This document shows, one piece after another, positions 37,501 through 52,460 of a DNA stretch of 64,000 bases. The stretch spans positions 248,001 through 312,000 of the forward strand of contig JARHVA010002684.1 in assembly GCA_037957365.1 (NCBI GenBank). The letters run 5' to 3'. Source of the stretch: Torreya grandis. Lineage: Eukaryota > Streptophyta > Pinopsida > Cupressales > Taxaceae. The translations under genes were made by a program, and so were the position numbers. Numbering within the stretch: the first letter of the stretch is position 1; each line of letters begins with the position of its first letter. A model generated the notes under the pieces. The model saw only the letters and a program-made list of their open reading frames with translations. It ran no database searches and was not told where the DNA came from.

Positions 37501-40500
37501 TTTGAACATGTTTAAGATCTAAAAATTTAAAATTTATACATATTTTTCATAATGCATCACAACTTTCAAATTTGAATGAAATGTAATGTCAAAACTTAAA
37601 TTATTTTAAATGTATTTAAGATATAAAGATTTAAAAAAATTATACATTTTTCATAATGTATTGTAAATTTAAAATTTAAATGATATGTAATACCAAAGCT
37701 TAAGTAGTTTCAAATGTGTTAAAAATCTAAATATTTAAACTTTATGCATGTTTCTTATAATATATCATAGAATTAAAATTTGAATGATATGTAATACCAA
37801 ATTTTAAGTGGTTTTTAGTATGTTTAATATATAAATATAAGAAATTTTGCATATTTTTCAAAATGAACTACAACATTGAAATTTGAATGATATGATTTTA
37901 AACGTCTTTAAGATTCAAATATTTAAATTTTATGCATGTTTATCATGATACATCACAGCTTTAAAATTTAAATGATATGTAATACATAAATTTTAAATGT
38001 GTTTAAAATCAAAAGATTAAAAATTTATGAGCATTTCTTAAAATATGTAATATTGAAGTTTCAATAATTTTGATCATATTGAAATTATAAAGATTTAAAC
38101 TTTATGCACATGTATCATGATGCATCAAAACTTTAAAATTTAAATGATATGTAATACTAAGGTTTAAGTTATTTTGAATGTGTTTAAGATCCAAAAATTT
38201 AAACTTTATGAATGTTTCTCATGATGCATTATAATTTTAAAATTTGAATGATGTAATATCGAAGTTTAAGCGGTTATGAACTTTACATAAATTTTAAAGA
38301 TTCCAAATTTTTATGCATTTTTAAAAATGCATCATAACTCTTAAATTTGAATTATATGTAATACTAAAGTTTAAACATTTTGAATGTGTTTAAGATCCAA
38401 AGATTTAAGTTTTATGCATATTTATCATGAACGATCACAATTTTAAAATTTAAATGATATGTAATATTGAAGTTTTAGTGTTTTTGAACATATTTAACAA
38501 TCTAAGATTCAAATTTTATGCACATTTCTCAAAATTTATCAAAAATTTAAAATTTGAATGATATGTAATACCAAAGCTTAAGTGGTTTTGAACATGTTTA
38601 ATATTTAAAGATTAAAAATTTATACACATTTTTCATAATGCATCGTAACTTTGAAATTTGAATGATATGTAATACTGAAGCTTAAGTAATTTTAAACATG
38701 TTAAAAATTGAAAGATTCAAAATTTATGAACGTTTCTCATAATTTATCATAAATTTATAATTTTAATGATATATAATACTGAAGTTTAAGTAGTTTTAAA
38801 TGTGTTTAATATCTAAAGATTATAATTTTATATATGTTTCTCATAATGCATCACAACTTTAAAATTTGAATAATATGTAATACCAAAGTTTAAGCAATTT
38901 TAAATGTATTTAAGATCAAAAAATTTAAAATTTATGCATATTTTTAATGCATCATAACTTTCATATTTGAATAAAATATAATACCAAAACTTAAATAATT
39001 TTAAATAATTTAAGTTTTAAAGATTTAAAATTTATGTGCATTTCTTATAATGCATCATAACTTTAAAATTTGAATGATATGTAATATTAAACTTTAAGCA
39101 GTGTTGAATGTGTTTAAGATCTAAAGATTTAAAATTTTATGTATATTTTTCATAATGCATAATAAATTTAAAATTTGAATGATATTTAATATTGAAGCTT
39201 AAGTGGTTTTGAACATGTTTAAGATCAAAAGTTTAAAATTTTATATATGTTTCTCATAACACATCACAAATTTAAAATTTGAATGATATGTAATACTAAA
39301 GTTTAAGCAATTTTAAGCATATATCTGATATAGAGATAATAATTTTATGTATGTTTGATATAATGCATTATAATTTTAAAATTTGAATGATATGTCATAT
39401 TAAAGTTCAAGTAATTTTGACTATGTTTAAGATCTAAAAATTTAAATTTTATGCATATTTATCATGATATATCACAATTGAATTTGAATAATATATAGTA
39501 ATGAAACTTAAGTGGTTTTGAACATGTTTATGAGATCCAAGAATTTGAATTTTATGTGTTTCTCATGATGTGTTATAATTTTAAAATTTTAATGATATGT
39601 AATATCAAAGTTTAAATGATTTTGAATGTGTTTAAGATCCAATGATTTAAAATTTATGTGCATTTCTCATGATGTATCACAAATTTAAAATTTAAATGAT
39701 ATGTAACACCTATTTTTAAGTGGATTTAAATTTTTTTAAGATTCAATGATTCAAAATTTATGTATATTTTTTGTGATACATCATAGCTTTAAAATTTGAA
39801 ATATATATAATACCAAAGCTTAATCAGTTTAAATGTATTTTAAATATAAAGATTAAAATTTTATGCATGTTTCTCATTATGTATCACAGCTTTAAAATTT
39901 AAATGATTATAATACTGAAACTTAAGTGGTTTTAAAAGTGTTTAAGATTTAAAGATTTAAATTTTATGCATATTTCTCATTATGCCTTAAAACTTTGAAG
40001 TTTGAATGATATGTAATATCCAAAGTTTAAGAGATTTTGAACATGTTTAAGATCTAAAGATTAAAATTTTATACATATTTTTCATAATGCATCACAATTT
40101 TAAAATTTAAAAGATATGTAATATTAAAACTTAAGTAGTTTTGAATGTGATTTAGATCTAAAAATTTAGACTTTATTTGCATTTCATATAATGCATTAAA
40201 ACTTTAAAATTTGAATAATATATAATAGAGAAACTTAAGTGGTTTTGAAAGTGTTTAAAATCAAAAGATTTAAACTTTATGCATATTTTTCATTATGCAT
40301 CATAATTTTAAAGTTTGAATGATATATAATATTGAAGCTTAAGTAGTTTTTAACATTTTTAAAATCTAATTATTCAAAATTTATGTATATTTCTCATAAT
40401 GAATTATAACTTTTAAATTTGAATGATATATAATATCAAAGCTTGAATAATTTTAAATGTGTTTAAGATCTAAAAATTTAAATTTTATGCATATTTGTCA

Positions 40501-41019
40501 TGATGCATCATAAATTTAAAGTTTATATTACTGTAATACTAAAGCTTAAGTAGTTTTAAATGCATTTAATATTTAAAAATTTGAACTTTATACATATTTA
40601 TCTTGATGCATCACAACATTAAAGTTTGAATCATATGTAATATCGAAGCTTGGATAATTTTGAATGCGTTTAAGATTAAAAAATTTAAATTTTAAATACA
40701 TTTCTCATGATTTATTGTAATTTTCAAATTTAAACGATATGTAATATCAAAACTTAAGGGGTCTAAAAAGTGTTAAAATCTAATAATTCAAAATTTATGT
40801 GTATTTTTTATTATGTATTGTAAATTTAAAATTTAAATGGTATGTAATACCAAATTTTAACTTATTTTAAACATGCTCAAGATCCAAATATTTAAACTTT
40901 ATGTAGTTTCAAATGATGCATCACAACTTTAAAATTTGAACGATATGCAACACCAAATCTTAAGTAGTTTTAAATATATTTAAGATCTAAATATTCAAAT
41001 TTTATGCACATTTCTCATA

Positions 41020-41595
41020 ACATATTGCAACTTTGAAATTTTAATGATATCATAACTTTTAAATATAAATGATATGTAATATTAAAGCTTAAGTGGTTTT
41101 GAACGTGTTTAAGAACCAAAGATTTAAATATTATGTGTTTCACATGATACATCACAATTTTAAAGTTTGAATGATATGTAATACTGAAACTTAAATAGTT
41201 CTAAAAGTGTTTAAGATCTGAAAAATTAAATTTTATGCATGTTTTTTATGATGCATCACAACTTTAAAATTTGAAAGATATGTAATATTAAATTTTGAGT
41301 GATTTTAAACGTGTTTAAGATCTAAATATTCTATATTTATACATATTTCTTAAAATGCATCATAAATTTGAAATCTAAATGTTCTAATAACAAAAATGAA
41401 GTGCTTTTGAACATGTTTTAGATATAAATTTTTTATTTTATATACATTTCATATGAAACATCATAACTTTGAAATTTGAATAATATGTAATACCAAATCT
41501 TAAGCATTTTTGAATGTGTTTGAGATCCAAAGATTTAAACTTGATGCACCTTTCTTATAATGCATTATAAATTATAAATTTGAACTATATGTAAG
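41020..41595 (+). repeat. Higher-order duplication, copy B (offset ~7.03 kb)
   Basis: Partner of 33,990-34,560. Offsets at anchors are about 7,032 bp (GATATCATA) and about 7,050 bp (AATAACAA). This copy ends within about 15 bp of the F-to-R switch at 41,608, so duplication and inversion breakpoints may coincide. Confidence 0.65.
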
Positions 41596-41608
41596 ACCAA
41601 AGCTTATG

Positions 41609-43800
41609 AAAAATTCAAAATAACTTAAAATTTAGTAATATATATCATTTAAACTTCAAAGCTATGATGCATCATGTTAAACATGCATAAAATTTGAATA
41701 TTTAAATTTTAAACACATTTAGAATCACTTAAACTTTAGTATTACATATCATTCAACTTTTAAAGTTATGATATCATTCAAATTTCAAATATATGATGCA
41801 TTGTGAGAAATATATTTTAAATACATTTAAAATCACTTAAGTTTTAGTATTATATATCATTCAAATTTAAAAATTATGATACATCATGAAAAATATGAAT
41901 AAAATTTAAATCTCTAGATCTTAAACCTATTTCCACTTAAGCTTTGGTATTACATATCATTAAAATTTTAAAGTTGTGATGCATCATAAAAAATAGATAT
42001 AAAATTTGAATCTTTAAATTTCATATATGTTAAGAACCACTTAAGTTTTAATATTAATATCAATCAAAATTCAAAGTTATGATTTATCATGAGAAACATA
42101 CATAAAATTCAAATATTTAGATCTTAAACACATTTATAACCACCTAAAATTTGGTATTATTTTTAAATTTTAAAGTTACAATACATCATGAGAAACATGC
42201 ATAAAGTTTGAATCTTTAGAAATTAAACACATTAAAAAATGTTTAACTTTAGTATTACATATTATTTAAAATTTAAAATTACAATACATCATGAGAAATA
42301 TGCATAATATTTAAATATTTGAATCTTAAATATGTTTGAAATTGCTTAAGTTTCAATATTACATATCATTTAAACATCACAGCTGTGATGCATCATAAAA
42401 AATGCATAAAGTTTAAATCTTTGGATCTTAAAAATATTTAAAACTACTTAAGCTTTGGTATTACATATCATTAAAATTTAAAAATTGTGATGCATCATGA
42501 AAAATATGTATAAAATTTAAATTTTTAGATCTCAAATTTTTTTAAGCTTTGGTATGACATCAGTCAAACTTAAAATTTGATATGCATCATGAGAAACACA
42601 CATAAACTTCAAATATTTAGATCTTAAACACGTTCAAAATCACTTAAGCTTAGGAATTACATATCACTTAAATTTTAATGTTATAATGCATCATGAGAAA
42701 CATGTATAAAGTTTAAATATTTAGATATTATGTATGTTAAAAATAGTTTAAACTTTGGTTTTACATATATCATTTAAACTTCAAAGTTGTGATGCATCAT
42801 AAAAAAATGAGCATAAATTTTAAATTTTTAGATCTTAAAACACTTTCAAAACCACTTAATATTTGTTATTATATATCATTCAAACTTTTAAGTTATAATG
42901 CATAATGAAAAATGTGCATAAAATTTAAATCTTTAGATCATAAATAAGTTCAAAACTTTTTACGATTCGATATTATATATCATTCAAATTTTAAATTTAT
43001 GATGCATTATGAGAGACGCATATAAATTTTAAAACTTTTGATCTTAAACACATTCAAAACTACTTAAGCATCAATATTACGTATCATTCAAATTTTAAAG
43101 TTATGATGAATCATACAAAATATACATAAAATTTAAAGATTTTAATCTTAGATATGTTGTGATGCATTATGAAAAATGCACATAAAGTTTAAATAATTAG
43201 ATCTTACACATGTCTAAAATCACGTAAGCTTCAATATTACATTCAAAGTTATGATACATTATTATAAACATGCATAAAGTTTTAATATTTAAATTTTAAA
43301 CATATTCAAAATTACTTAAGCTTTAGTATTACATATCATTCAAATTTTAAATTTATGATGCATCAAAAGAAATATGCATAAAATTTAAATTTTTTGATCG
43401 TAAACATGTTAAAAAATACTAAACTTTAGTATTACATATCATTTAACTTCAAAGTTATAATGCATTATAAAAAATATGCATAAAGTTCAAATCTTTGAAT
43501 CTCAAACATGTTAAAAATTATATAAGCTTCAATATTACTTATTATTCAAATTTTAAAGTTAGGATACATAATAAGAAATATGCATAAAGATCTAATCTTT
43601 AAATTTTAAATACGTTCAAAATCTTTAAGCTTCAGTATTATAATAATTCAAATTTTAAAGTTGTGACGCATCATAGCAAATATATATAAAGTTTAAATAT
43701 TTGTATCTCAAACACATTCAAAACCACTCAAGCTTTGATATTACATATCATTCATATTTAAAAATTTTGATCCATCATGAGAAATATACATTTAATTTAA
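41609..43800 (-). repeat. ~104-bp satellite array, R orientation (block 6)
   Basis: R units from AAAATTCAAAATAACTTAAA to GAGAAATATACATTTAATTT. The first kilobase (41.7-42.6 kb) shares irregular units with 61.5-62.3 kb: TGATATCATTCA inserted in a unit (41,769 against 61,563) and GGTATGACATCAGTC against GGTATGCCATCATTA (42,551 and 62,287). No genes. Confidence 0.93.
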
Positions 43801-46800
43801 ACTATTACAATATATTTAATATCTAAAGATGTAATATTAAAGGTTAAACGATTTTGAATGTGTTTAAGATTTAAATATTAAAATTTTATGCATTATTCTA
43901 ATAATACATCACAACTTTAAAATTTAAATGATATATAATACTGAAGCTTAAGCAAATTTAAATGTTTTTAAAATATAAATATTCAAATTTTATCTACATT
44001 TAATATGATGCATCATAACTTTAAAATTTGAATGATATGTAATATAGAAGCTTAAACAATTTTAAGTGTATTTAAGATTCAATAATTTAAATTTTATGTA
44101 TATTTTTCATGATGGATTTCAACTTTAAAATTTGAATTATATGTTATACTAAAGATTAAGAAATTTTGAACGTGTTTAAAATTTAAAAATTTAAAGTTTA
44201 TGCATGTTTCTCATGATGCATCATAATTTTAAAGTTTGAATGATATCTAATATTGAAGCTTCAATAGTTTTTAATTTATTTAAGATCTAAATAATCAAAT
44301 TTTATGCACATATCTCATGATACATCACAACTTTGAAATTTAAATGATATATAATACCAAAATTTAATGGGTTTTCAATGTGTTCAAGATCTAAAGATTT
44401 GATCTTTAGGCATGTTTGACATGATGCATCATGATTTTGAAATTTTAATGATATGTAATATCGAAGCTTAAATGATTTTGAAAATATTTAAGATCTAAAT
44501 ATTCAACTTTATGCATATTTTTCATCATATATTTTAACTTTAAAATTTGAATGGTATGTAATATCAAAATTTGAGTAGTTTTGAATGTGTTTAAGATCTA
44601 AACATTTGAATTTTATATAAGTTTTTCATGATCTATTACAACATTGAAATTTGAATGATATGTAATAATAAAACTTAAGAAGTTTTAAGCATGTTTAAGA
44701 TCTAAAAATTTAAACTTTATGATTATTTTTAGGATGCATCATAAATTTAAAATTTAACTGATATATGGTTTTAAACATGTCTAAGATCTAAAGATTCAAA
44801 CTTTATGATCATTTATCACAATGCATTACAACTTTCTAATTTGAATGATATGTAATACATAAATTGATATAGTTTTGAAGGTGTTTAAGATCTAAAGATT
44901 TGAATTTTATGAATATTTATTATGATGTATTATAACTTTTAAGTTTAAATGATATATAATACCAAAGCTTAAGTAATTTTAAAAGTGTTTAAAATCTAAA
45001 TATTTAAACTTTATACACATTTTGTATAATGAATTACAACCTTAAAATTAATGATATATAATATAGAAGCTTAAGTGGTTTTGAACATGTTTAAGATCTA
45101 AATATTTAAATTTTATGTGTATTTCTCATGATGCATCATAACTTTGAAGTTTGAATTATATATTACTAAAACTTAAGTGGGTTTCAACATGTTTAAGATA
45201 TAAATATTAAAATTTTATATGATGCATCACAAATTTAAAATTTTAATGATAAGTAATATTGAAACTTAACAATTTTGAATTTGTTTAAGATTTAAAAATT
45301 TAAAATTCATGCACATTTTATTATTATAAATCACAATGTTAAAATTTGAATGATATATACTGTCGAAGCTTAAATGGTTTTAAATGTGTTTAAGATCTAT
45401 AGATTTAAAATTTATGCACACTTATCATGACTTTGAAGTTTGAATGAAATGTAATATCATGGCTTTACCAGTTTTGAACATGTTTAAAATTTAAAATTTA
45501 AAATTTTATGCATATTTATCGTGATGCATCGTAATTTTGAAGTTTGAATTATATGTAATACCAAAACTTAAGAAATTTGAAATATGTTTAAGATCCAAAT
45601 ATTCAAAATTTATGTGAATTTCTCATGATGCATCATAATTTTAAAATTTAAATAATAAGTAATACTAAAGCTTAAGATATTTTAAACATATTTAAGATCT
45701 AATGGTTCAAAATTCATGTGCATTTCTTATAATGTATCATAACTTTAAAACTTAAATCATATGTAATACCAAGCTTAAGTGATTTGATTGTATTTAAGAT
45801 CCAATGATTTGAACTTTATGTGCATTTATCAAAATAAATCACAACTTTGAAATTCAAACTATATGTAATACCAAAGATAGAGTAGTTTTAAAAGTGTTTA
45901 ACACATAAAGATTTAATTTTATGTATGTTTCTCATAATGTATCTAATATTTATAGTTTGCATGATATGTAATACTAAAATTTAAGTAGTTTTTAATGTAT
46001 TTAAGATTTAAAAATTTAAAATTTATGTGCATTTCTTATTATGCATCATAACTTTAAAATTTTAATGATACATAATACTAAATTTTATATAGTTTTAAAC
46101 ATGTTTAAGATCTAATGATTGAAATTGTATGCATATTTCTAATGATGCACCATAATTTTTAAATTTTAATGACATGTAATACTAATGTTTGAATAGTTTT
46201 AAACATGTTTAATATCTAAAAATTTGAATTTTATTCATATTTTTCATGATGCATCGTAGCTTTAAAATTTGAATGATATGTAATACCAAAGGTTAAACGA
46301 TTTTAAACATCTTTAAGATCTATATTTTAATTTTTATGCACATTTTTTATGATACATCTTAACTTTGAAATTTTATTGATATGTAATATCAAAACTTAAC
46401 TAATTTTGAACATCTTTAAGCTCAAAAGATTCAAACTTTATACTCATTTATAATAATGAATTATAATTTTAAAATTTGAATAATATGTAATACCGAAGCT
46501 AAAGTGATTCTAAATTTATTTGAAATTTAAAAATTTAAAATTTATGCATATTTATTATGAAGCATCATAACTTTAGATTTTGAATGACATGTAATATCGA
46601 AGCTTAAATAATTTTGAACATGTTTGAGATCTAAAGATTTAAATTTTATGCACATTTTGAATAATGCATCACAACTTTAAAATTTAAATTATATATAATA
46701 TGGAAGCTTAAATGGTTTTAAATATTTTTAAGATCTAAATATTTAAACTTTATGCACATTTCTCATGATGCATTGAAACTTTAAAATTTAAATAATGTAA

Positions 46801-49242
46801 TACCAAAGCTTAAGCAATTTTAAACATGTTTAAAATTTAAATATTTAATCTTTTTGTATGTTCTTTATGATGCATTACAATTTTGAAATTTAAATGATAT
46901 GTAATATTGAAACTTAATCAATTTTGAATGAGTTTAAGATCTAAAACTTTGAATTTTATGTACATTTTTTATGATGCAATGTAACTTTAAAATTTGAATG
47001 ATATATAATACCAAAGATTTAATAGTTTTAAACGTATTTAAGATAGAAATATTAAAATTTTATTCATATATATTTTGATGCATCATAGCTTTAAAATTTT
47101 AATGATATGTAATACTGATGTTTGAACAAATTTAAACGTGTTTAAGAGCTAAAGATTTGAAACTTATGCATATTTTTCATGATACATTGTAACTTTAAAA
47201 TTTAAATGATATGTATTACTTAAGTTTGAGTGGTTTTGAATATGTTTAAGATCTAAATATTTAAATTTTATAAATATTTTTTATGATGCATTATAACTTT
47301 AAAATATAAGTAATAACAAAATATGAACAATTTTTAACATGTTTAAGAACCAAAGATTCAAACTTTATTCACTTATGTCATTATGCATCATAATTTTAAA
47401 GTTTAAATAATATTTAATACCCAAGCTTTAATGGTTTTGAGTGTGTTTAAAATTCAAAAAATTATATTTTATTGACATGTGTCATGATGCATCGTAACTT
47501 TAAATTTTGATTGACATGTAATATCAAACTTTAAATGGTTTTAAACATGTTTAAGATCTAAAGATTTAAACTTTATGTGTATTTATAATCTATCATAATT
47601 TTAAAAATTGAATAATATGTAATAACATATATCAAATGGTTTTAAATATATTTAAAATCTAACGATTCAAAATTTATGCACATTTCTCATAATGCATCAT
47701 AACTTTAAAATTTAAATGATATGTAATATCTAAGATTAAATAATTGTGAAGTGTTTAAGATCTAAATATTTAAATTTTATGCACATTTATCATTATGCAT
47801 CACTACTTTAAAATTTGAATGATATGTAATACTAAAGATTGATTAGTTTTAAACGTGTTTAAGATTTAAAGATTCAAATATTATGCATATTTTTTATGAT
47901 ATTTTAGAACTTTGAAGTTTGAATAATATGTAATGTTGAAGCTTAAGTATTTTTGAATGTGTTTAAAATCTAATAATTCAAAATTTATATATATTTCTCA
48001 TGATGCATCATAAATTTGATATTTGAATGATATATAATATTGAAGCTTGAGTAGATTTGAATGTGTTTGAGATTTAAAAATTTAAATTTTATGTATATTT
48101 TTTATGATGCATTACAATTTTGAAATCTAAACAATATGTAATACTGAAGCTTGAGTAATTTTAAACATGTTTAAGATCTAAATATTCAAAGTCTATACAT
48201 GTATTGCCCACAACTTTACAATTTAAACGATATGTAATATCAAAATTTGAGTGGTTTTGAATATATTTAAGATCTAAAGATTCAAATTTTATGCATGTCT
48301 ATCACGATGAATCACAACTTTGATGTGTGAATGATATGTAATACCCAAGCTTAAATAGTTTTAAATGTATTCAAGATCTAAAGATATAAATTTTATGCAT
48401 ATTTGTAATGATATATCACAAATTTGATATTTGAATGATATAATACTGAATCTTAAATAATTTTAAATGAGTTTAAGATCAAAATATTTAGACTTTATGT
48501 TTATTTATCATGATGCATCATAACTTTGAAGTTTGAATGATATGTAACATTGAAGCTTAAGTAGTCTTTAATATATTTAAAGTTTAAATATTCAAATTTT
48601 TTAATACTAAAGCTTAAGTGGTATTAACATGTTTAAGATCTAAAAATTAAAATTTTATGCATGTTTCTTATGATGTATCATAATTTTAAAATTTAAATGA
48701 TATATAATACCATAGTTTAAATGGTTTTAAATGTGTTTAAAATCTAAAGTTTTAAAATTTATGCACATTTTTTATGATGCATCACATCTTTGAAATTTAA
48801 ATATTATATAATATCAAAGTTTAAGTAATTTTAAACATATTTAAGATTTAAATATTTAAACTTTATGTATGTTTTTTATGATGCATTATAATTTTGAAAT
48901 TTGAATGATATATAATATTTAAGCTTAATTAAGTTTTAAAGTGTTTAAAATTTAAAGATTTAAAATTTATACACATTTTTCATGAAAAATGTTCAATCGT
49001 TATGTGCATTTTTTATAAAAATTTTAAATGATATGTAATATCAAAGTTTGAGTGGATTTTAACTTGATTTAGATCCAAAGATTTAAATTTTATGTGCATT
49101 TTTTATTATTCATCACAACCTTAAATTTTGAATGATATGTAATGCCAAAGCTTGATTAGTTTTAAAAGTGTTTAAGATCTAAAGATTTGAAATTTATGAA
49201 TTTTTTTCATGATGCATCACAACTTTAAAATCTAAATGATAT
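43801..49242 (+). repeat. ~104-bp satellite array, F orientation (block 7)
   Basis: Starts near ACTATTACAATATATTTAAT and ends at CTAAATGATAT. The right two thirds (from about 45,755) belong to segmental duplication copy 2. No genes. Confidence 0.94.
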
Positions 49243-51792
49243 GATGCATCATAAATAAAGTTTGAATATTTAAATCTTAAATACCTTCAAAATTATTTAT
49301 GTTTAGGTATTACATATCATTCAAATTTTAAAGTTGAGATGCATTATGATAAATACATATAAAATTTGAATTTTTGAATCTTAAATACGTTCAAAATTAT
49401 TTAAGCTTTGGTATTACATATCATTTAAATTTCAAATTTATCATGAATTATGAGAAATATGTATAAATATTAAATTTTTGGATCGCAAACACATTAAAAA
49501 TTACTTAAGCTTTTATATTCATATCATTCAAACTTCAAAATTGCAATACAACATAAAAAATACACATAAAATTCAAATTTTTAGATCTCAAACACCATCA
49601 AAATTGCTTAATATTTGGTATTATATATCATTAAAATTTTAGAGTTATAATGCATCATTAAAAACATGAATAAAGTTTGAATCTTTAAATTTTAAATACA
49701 TTAAAAACCACTTAAGCTTCGATATTACATATCATTCAAATTTTAAAAGTTGAGATGAATCATGTGAGATGCAAATAAAGTTTTAGTATTTAAATTTTAA
49801 ATATGTGTAAAATAACTTAAAATCGAGTATTATATATCATTCAAATTTTAAAATTATGATACATCATGAAAAATATAAAAAAATCATATATTTAAATTTT
49901 TTAAACATTCATAACCATTCAAGTTTAAGTAGTTCATATCATTCAAACTTCAAAATTTTGATGCATCATTAAAAATATATATAATATTTAAATATTTAGA
50001 TCTTAAACATATTTAAAACCACTTATGCTTTAATATTACATATCATTTAAATTTTAAAGTTATGATGCATCATAAAAATATGCATAATATTTTATTTTTT
50101 GTATTGTAAACATGTTAAATTTTTTTTAAGCTTTAGTATTACATATCATTCAAATTTTAAATTCAATATGCATTATGACAAATGTACATAAAATTCAAAT
50201 CTTTATATCTTAAATACATTTAAAACCACTTAAAATTTAGTATTATATTTTATTCAAATTTAAAATTTATGATGTATTATGAGAAACGTGTATAAAATTT
50301 AAATCTTTAGATTTTAAACATATTCAAAATTGTTTAATATTTGGTATTACATATCATTTAAATTTTAAATTTATAATACATGATAAAAAAAATATGTATA
50401 AATTTCAAATCTTTGGATCTTAAACATGTTTAAAATTACATAAACTTCAGTATTACCTCATTCAAATTTTAAAGTTGAAATGTATCATGAGAATCCAAAA
50501 TAAATTTTTAATATTTAAAATTTAAACACATTCAAAACTTTTCAAGCTTCAATATTTCATCATTTAAATTTTAAAGTTGTGATGCATAATGCAAAAGAGA
50601 CAGTAAAAATCTTTAGATCTTTATCACATTCAAAACCATTTAAACTTTGGTATTACATCATTTATATTTCAAAGTTAAAATGAATTATGATAAATGTGTA
50701 TAAAGTTTATATCTTTGAATCTTAAACATGTTTAAAACTATTTACTTTAGTAGTATATATAATTCAAATTTAAGTGTTGTGATGTATCATACAAAATGCA
50801 CTCAAATCTTTAGATCTTAAACATACTTAAAATTATTTAAGCTTCAGTATTACATATCATTTAAATTTTAAAATTATGATGCATTATGAGAAATACATAC
50901 AAAATTTTAATCTTTAAAACATAAATAGATTCAAATTTATTTAATTTTCAGTATTACATATCATTTAAATTTAAAATTTATTATGCATCATGAAAAATAT
51001 GCATAAAGATTGAATATTTGAATCTTAAATACACTCAAAAACACTTAAACTTTAGTATTTTATATCATTCACTTTTTAAAGTTATGAGCATGATAAAAAA
51101 TGCACATAAAGTTTAAATTTTAAGATATTAAAGCCATTCAAAATCACTTAAGCTTCAATATTACATATCATTTAAATTTCAAAGTTGAGATGTATCATGA
51201 GAGATGAATATAAAGTTTAAATATTTAAATCTTAAATATGTGTAAAATAATTTAATCTTTGGTATTATATATCATTCAAATTTTAAAGTTATGATACATC
51301 ATAAGAAATGTACATAAATTTTAAATTTTTGAATCTTAAACACATTAAAAATTACTCAAATTTTGGTATTACATATCATTCAAGTTTTAAAGTTATAATG
51401 CATGACGAAAAATATGTATAATATTAATTTTTTTAGATATTAAATATGTTCAAACCCATTTAAGCTTCAATATTACATATCATTCAAACTTAAAAGCTGT
51501 AATGCATCATGAGAAACATGCATAATACTTGAATCTTTAGATTTTAAACATGTTCAACATTACTTAAGCTTTGGTATTACATATTATTGAATTTTAAAGT
51601 TATGATGCACTATAAAAAATGCACATAAAATTGAAATTATTGTATCTTAAACATATTTGAAACTACTTAAAATTTGGTATTACATTTCATTTAAATTTTA
51701 AATTTTTGATGTATTATTAGAAACTAGCATAAATTTTGAATCTTTGAATCTTAAACATATTTAAAACTTCTTAAACTTCAATATTATATATT
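45755..51792. repeat. Segmental duplication copy 2 (partner of 17,690-24,208)
   Basis: Same order of irregular monomers and the same F-to-R junction as copy 1. The offset is about 28,065 at the left and about 27,585 at the junction. Most of the change is explained by a deletion at about 48,598: TTCAAATTTTT jumps to TAATACTAAAGCTTAAGTGG, skipping material equivalent to 20,547-21,015 in copy 1. The copies are well diverged, so the event is old. Confidence 0.85.
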
Positions 51793-52460
51793 ATTTAAAT
51801 TTTAAATTTATGATACATGATAATAAATGCACATAAATTTTGAATATTTAGATTTTAAATATATTTAAAACCACTTAAAATTAATATCACATGTCATTCA
51901 AATTTAAAAGTTGAGATGCATCATGAAAAATTTGCATAAAATTTAAATATTTAGATATTAAACATATTTAAAATTTAAATATCATGAGAAATGTACATAA
52001 AATTTAAATATTTAGATCTTAAACACATTTAAAATCACCTAAATTTTATAACTACATATCATTCAAACTTTAAAGTTATGATATATGTGACAAATGTGCA
52101 TAAAGTTTAAATCTTTAGATCTTAAACATGTAAATAATTATTTAAGCTTTGGTATTACATTTCATTCAAAATTTAAAGTTATGATGAATCATGACAAACA
52201 TGCATAAAATTAAAATCTTTGGATCTTAAATACATTTAAAATCACTCAAACTTCGATATTACATATTACAGATTTGAAAGTTATGATGCATCAAAAAAAT
52301 ATCTATAAATTTGAAATATTTAGATCTTAAATAATTTCAAAATCACTTAAATTTTTATATTACATATCATTCAAATTTCAAAGTTATAATGCATCATACA
52401 AAATGTACATAAAGTTTGAATCTTTAAATCTTAAACACATTCAAAATTGGTTAAGCTTTG
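49243..52460 (-). repeat. ~104-bp satellite array, R orientation (block 8)
   Basis: R units from the duplicated junction to TTAAGCTTTGG at about 52,460. Past 51,792 (the end of homology with copy 1) the array simply continues, unlike copy 1, which meets the island there. No genes. Confidence 0.93.

Larger units (their letters stand above)
29178..41608 (+). repeat. ~104-bp satellite array, F orientation (block 5)
   Basis: The longest block of one orientation (about 12.4 kb). Monomers keep the TTTAAGATCTAAA, TGATGCATCA, GTAATACC and AAGCTTAAG boxes with heavy drift. It begins with a partial unit after the island and ends at ACCAAAGCTTATGA (41,608), where an R unit follows. Two hybrid units with GAACTTTxCATAAATTTTAA lie near 34,570 and 38,280. 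No genes. Confidence 0.95.
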
